This document shows, piece after piece, positions 57,586-61,988 of a stretch of DNA of 61,988 bases. Location: assembly GCA_000697055.1 (NCBI GenBank), contig JNDT01002240.1, forward strand, positions 1-61,988, read 5' to 3'. A program made the position numbers and the translations under genes. The stretch is from Saksenaea vasiformis B4078. Taxonomy: Eukaryota; Mucoromycota; Mucoromycetes; Mucorales; Saksenaeaceae. Under the pieces are notes generated by a model. The model searched no databases, was not told the DNA's origin, and worked only from the letters and a program-made list of their open reading frames with translations. Within the stretch, counting starts at the first letter, position 1, and the number at the start of each line of letters is the position of its first letter.

Positions 57586-58332
57586 AATTTTTTTAAAAGA
57601 AAAGAATACATTGCATTTTACCCCTTTGATTAATGTGAATGCGACCATTTCGTGCACACTTAAACTCACTCCTTTGCCCTTCATCCCGGAATAGCATCGT
57701 ATATATGCCAATTTATGACTTCAGCTTATCTCAGCAAAGCCAGTTGCACTCCTATTAATAGTAATTACAATGATATTTGATAATCTGTATCTGTAGTGAC
57801 AATACCTTAATACAGATTGACAGTTACAACACCTATATAAAATGCTTGCATAGAAGAAGATATGCTATTCTCAATCATGCAAGTATACTCCCAAGAATTC
57901 GGCTCTAGAAACCTTGTCGAGGTAATCTAATCTTTCAGCTTTGTACCTTATAATTAAGTTTGGTTACACTCATGGGTGTAAGAAAATCATCAGGTAAACA
58001 GGATCTCCGGCAATGAGAACGATACGTTACACTGCTTTGATCAGTCTCAAGGACTTGGGGAGGCTAACAAAGATTACACATTTTACAGTAGAATGAAAAG
58101 CACAACAACGAGCGAATAATAACATGGGAAGCTGTAATAAATACTCCATTTTGACACCCAAAAGTGAATGGTAAGCATTAGGAACGTTATCTTTTCGCTT
58201 GAGGCATTTCATTCTGACTATCGGAGGTTCATTGTGACCACCCAACCTTCCATATTTAAAAGTTGGTACACATTTGTGTTTTGTTTGGACTGCATCGCCA
58301 ACGACAGATCTCTTTTAAGAATTAGCATACTC
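57586..58332. other. Spacer upstream of the acinus-like gene
   Basis: AT-rich sequence with no coding signal. The acinus frame is open some 165 bp upstream of the chosen start, but that stretch does not resemble the family. Confidence 0.4.
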
Positions 58333-59954
58333 ATGCCAGCTATTGTACCTTCATCTTTACGCGTTGTGGATTTACGTGCAGAACTTACGAAGCGCAAGCT
58401 TCCGACAAAAGGAAAAAAGGATGAGCTCGTAGCACGTTTGGAGGAAGCACTTAAAAAGGAGGAGGAAGAGGAAATACACGCGAAAGAGGAGGAGAAGCAG
58501 AATGACAGCGTTGTACATGAAGAGGGTGAGAAAAAAGAAGAGGAAAAAAAAGAGGAAAAGGTAGTGGAGAAACAGGAAAAGGTCGAACAGCCGCCGCAGG
58601 AAGAAGTTAAGGTTGAGGAAACGACTAAAGAGGTAACGCCTGTTGAAGAGAAGCCTTCTGGAGAGTCACTGGCTGCTGAGGTCGATCGTAAACAAGCAGA
58701 AGAACCTGAAGTAAAAGGCATGGAGACGGATCCCGAGAGAGGAATGAAGAGAAAGCGACCCGAAGACAGTTCAAAATCAGGCATGTCGCGATTGAATTCA
58801 TGTCCATAGTTGCTGACTGCGATAAGCTTAGCTCCGAAGGAGGAGAAGCGGCCGAAGGCTGAAGTCGTTTCAAAACCAGAAGAAACAAAGGAAGAGCCAG
58901 TAAGCGGTAGAATGTCAAAATTCATGGTCACTCATGTCCGGATGACACTGTAGGAAGCAGACACTGAGACAGCTGAAGTGAAACACGAAGAACCAGTAAA
59001 AGAACAAAAAATTGTGGAGGAACCTAAGAAGCTAGAAAAAGAGGAAGAAGATACAACAACTACCGCTGCTGAAAAACCACAGGAGCGGAAGGAAGAAACG
59101 GCGGCAGCTTCTATAAAACCGGAAGAGAAAAGCGTCGCCGCGCCCACGGCTGTAAAGGAGGAGGAATCACGCACAGTCTCGAGCTCAGCAATTTACATCA
59201 AAGGTTTCCTTCGACCCTTAATTATTCGACATGTTCAGGAATTCATTGGCAAATTTGGCACTGTCAAACGATTTTGGATGGACGCCATCAAGACTCATTG
59301 TTACGTTGTGGTAAGGTTTGGCATATTGGTTGCGATAGATAATCTGAATGCGAACTATTTTAGTATGAGACACAAGAAGAGGCGCAGAAAGCATTTGAGG
59401 GAATTGATGGCGTAGTGTTTCCGGTTGACACTGGTCGCAAACTTTCTGTGGGCGGTTTGACTCCAGAGCAAGCGGAAATTTTGATCGAGCAAGAGCAATC
59501 TGCTGCAGAAAAACGTATTCGACTGGACTGGGAAACCGCAATTAAAGCTGTACTGAACTCTAAGGGTGATCAAGTGGCTGTCAACACGCAGGTAGACGCG
59601 TCGTCAGGAAGACGATCTCGCTCGTTAGGAATTACAGCTATTGCAAAACAATTGCAAAAAGGTACGCATTTATATTTTGGTGATCCAATACATTAACGAT
59701 GTTCCATAGCTGCCACTATACCTGTACCACAACAACAACAGCCTGCTTCACAGCCAGGGTCAGAAGGGTTATCGCCAGTGAAAGAACAGCAAATTCAGCC
59801 ACCACTAACAGAAACACAAGAAGCACCTCAGGGATTATCACTTGACCAACTTTTCCGCAAGACTACGGCTGTGCCACCCCTTTATTATCTCACGGTGCCA
59901 GAGGAAATAGCCAACAAAAGAATTGAGACGTTGAAAAAGGAGCCAACGCGATAG
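58333..59954 (+). CDS. Acinus-like protein: SAP domain, RRM and RSB motif (ASAP complex)
   Basis: In animals acinus forms the ASAP complex with RNPS1 and SAP18 on the exon junction complex. Five exons: 58333-58780, 58832-58899, 58954-59310, 59364-59661, 59710-59954, giving 471 aa. The N-terminal SAP DNA-binding helix pair (LRVVDLRAELTKRKLPTKGK) fixes the start. A ~190-residue Glu/Lys-rich region follows. The RRM reads SSAIYIKGFLRPLIIRHVQE, FGTVKRFWMDAIKTHCYVVY and AFEGIDGVVFPVDTG. The RSB motif near the C-terminus, LDQLFRKTTAVPPLYYL, binds RNPS1 and SAP18 in animals. The first intron uses GC..AG (CAG|GCATGT ... TTAG). Call rests on three ordered domains. Confidence 0.88.
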
Positions 59955-60279
59955 ATCATAACGTATTACATTCATTTAAAGTTTTGAAATCGGCAGCAGG
60001 GTTGAAATAAGGTCATACACTTTGCACAGTAAAGGGAAGCTGCTTCCTTGCTGCGAATAAATACGTATGTAGGATATGTTTCTTAGGTTTTCCACAGTGT
60101 AGCAATACTCGCTCTCATCTGCGGCCGTCAGCTAAAGTTTTGCGCTGATTTGCTCGGTTAGACGTCGTATTTCTTTAATGCACTATTGAGAACATGCGTC
60201 TTAGAGGTGATGCGATTTGCTCTGATATATAGTAATGTTCATCGTTAAAAGAAAATTTGGCGTTAATACTTGATACTCT

Positions 60280-60549
60280 ATGGCTATGTTGTTCGACCAA
60301 AATTCGTATATAATACTTCTTCTATTTCTTCTGGTCGTTATCGCTAGGTTAGTGACTCGAGCTTTTGCATGGATTAAAAGGGAAATAGTATCATATCAAC
60401 ACGCTACCTTCAAAAGCGAAGAAGCAAGTTTCAGTCCATGCTTTGCAAAATCGATGAAATATGCGAACGACCTTAAGAAAGCAAAAAGTCTCAACAATGA
60501 ATTCATTAACTGCGAGAAAGCATTTCGGCTGCCGCAACGTTGTTTATGA
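60280..60549 (+). CDS. Possible small membrane protein
   Basis: An 89-codon frame with an N-terminal hydrophobic segment (NSYIILLLFLLVVIARLVTR) followed by a basic, soluble tail. It sits in the 660 bp between the acinus-like gene and the cullin end. No family, no clear promoter; it could be chance. Confidence 0.25.
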   Translation: MAMLFDQNSYIILLLFLLVVIARLVTRAFAWIKREIVSYQHATFKSEEASFSPCFAKSMKYANDLKKAKSLNNEFINCEKAFRLPQRCL

Positions 60550-60615
60550 ATGAAGCAAAACCATCGAAACATAGATCGTCATAAGGACGTCACTAACTGC
60601 TAGCATCTGCTTCAT

Positions 60616-61988
<1,373 letters not shown>

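Noticed and set aside
58218..58931. 237-codon Ser/Phe-rich antisense frame
   Set aside because: It is the mirror of the Glu/Lys-rich acinus coding region, a common artefact of GAR-type codons.

Overview
The window looks like nuclear DNA of an early-diverging fungus, most likely Mucoromycota. Genes are cut by many 45-70 bp introns with GT..AG ends and visible CTRAC-like branch sites. Products have fungal signatures: PHO80-type cyclin, Ssh4/Ear1-type SPRY adaptor, Sso-type syntaxin. The spacers are AT-rich and full of transposon debris. Species cannot be named from sequence alone.

Layout. 1-6.3 kb is a nested transposon zone: the 3' end of a chromodomain Ty3/gypsy element with its LTR, a Crinkler-like NTPase gene cut by that LTR, and a 3.8 kb Mutator-like element (MULE) with long terminal inverted repeats. 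The MULE gene fuses a FAR1-type DNA-binding domain, a MULE transposase, a SWIM finger and an OTU cysteine protease. 6.6-9.4 kb holds a 13-exon complex I 39-40 kDa subunit and a polyQ/polyE protein. 9.4-18.9 kb is nearly empty except for an A20/AN1 zinc-finger gene. 18.9-29 kb is a compact gene cluster: an unassigned protein, a PHO80-like cyclin, diphthine synthase (DPH5), a small membrane protein, a SAPS-domain PP6 regulatory subunit, a small coiled-coil protein and the SPRY/PY-motif adaptor. 29-33 kb is mostly relics plus one hypothetical gene.

33.0-34.6 kb is BCS1, with an LTR fragment immediately upstream. 34.6-37.1 kb is a TIR-bounded non-coding element carrying minisatellite arms and copies of other repeats. 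37.8-42.6 kb is a full-length ABCC transporter lying between direct repeats. 44-50 kb holds a Rab32-like GTPase, a multi-exon protein of unknown role with an acidic N-terminus, and a plasma-membrane syntaxin. 50-53.4 kb is decayed sequence. 53.4-62 kb holds a hypothetical protein, a GNAT acetyltransferase, inositol monophosphatase, an acinus homologue (SAP, RRM and RSB motif) and the 3' part of a cullin running off the right edge.

The genes do not form one pathway; they are ordinary housekeeping functions (mitochondria, translation-factor modification, vesicle traffic, ubiquitin, phosphate and cell-cycle control) separated by repeat islands. The most unusual content is the MULE-OTU element with its single in-frame stop, the LTR-terminated Crinkler gene, and the repeat architecture around BCS1 and the ABC transporter. 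Exon boundaries were derived by hand from splice consensus and reading-frame continuity, and have not been checked against transcripts.
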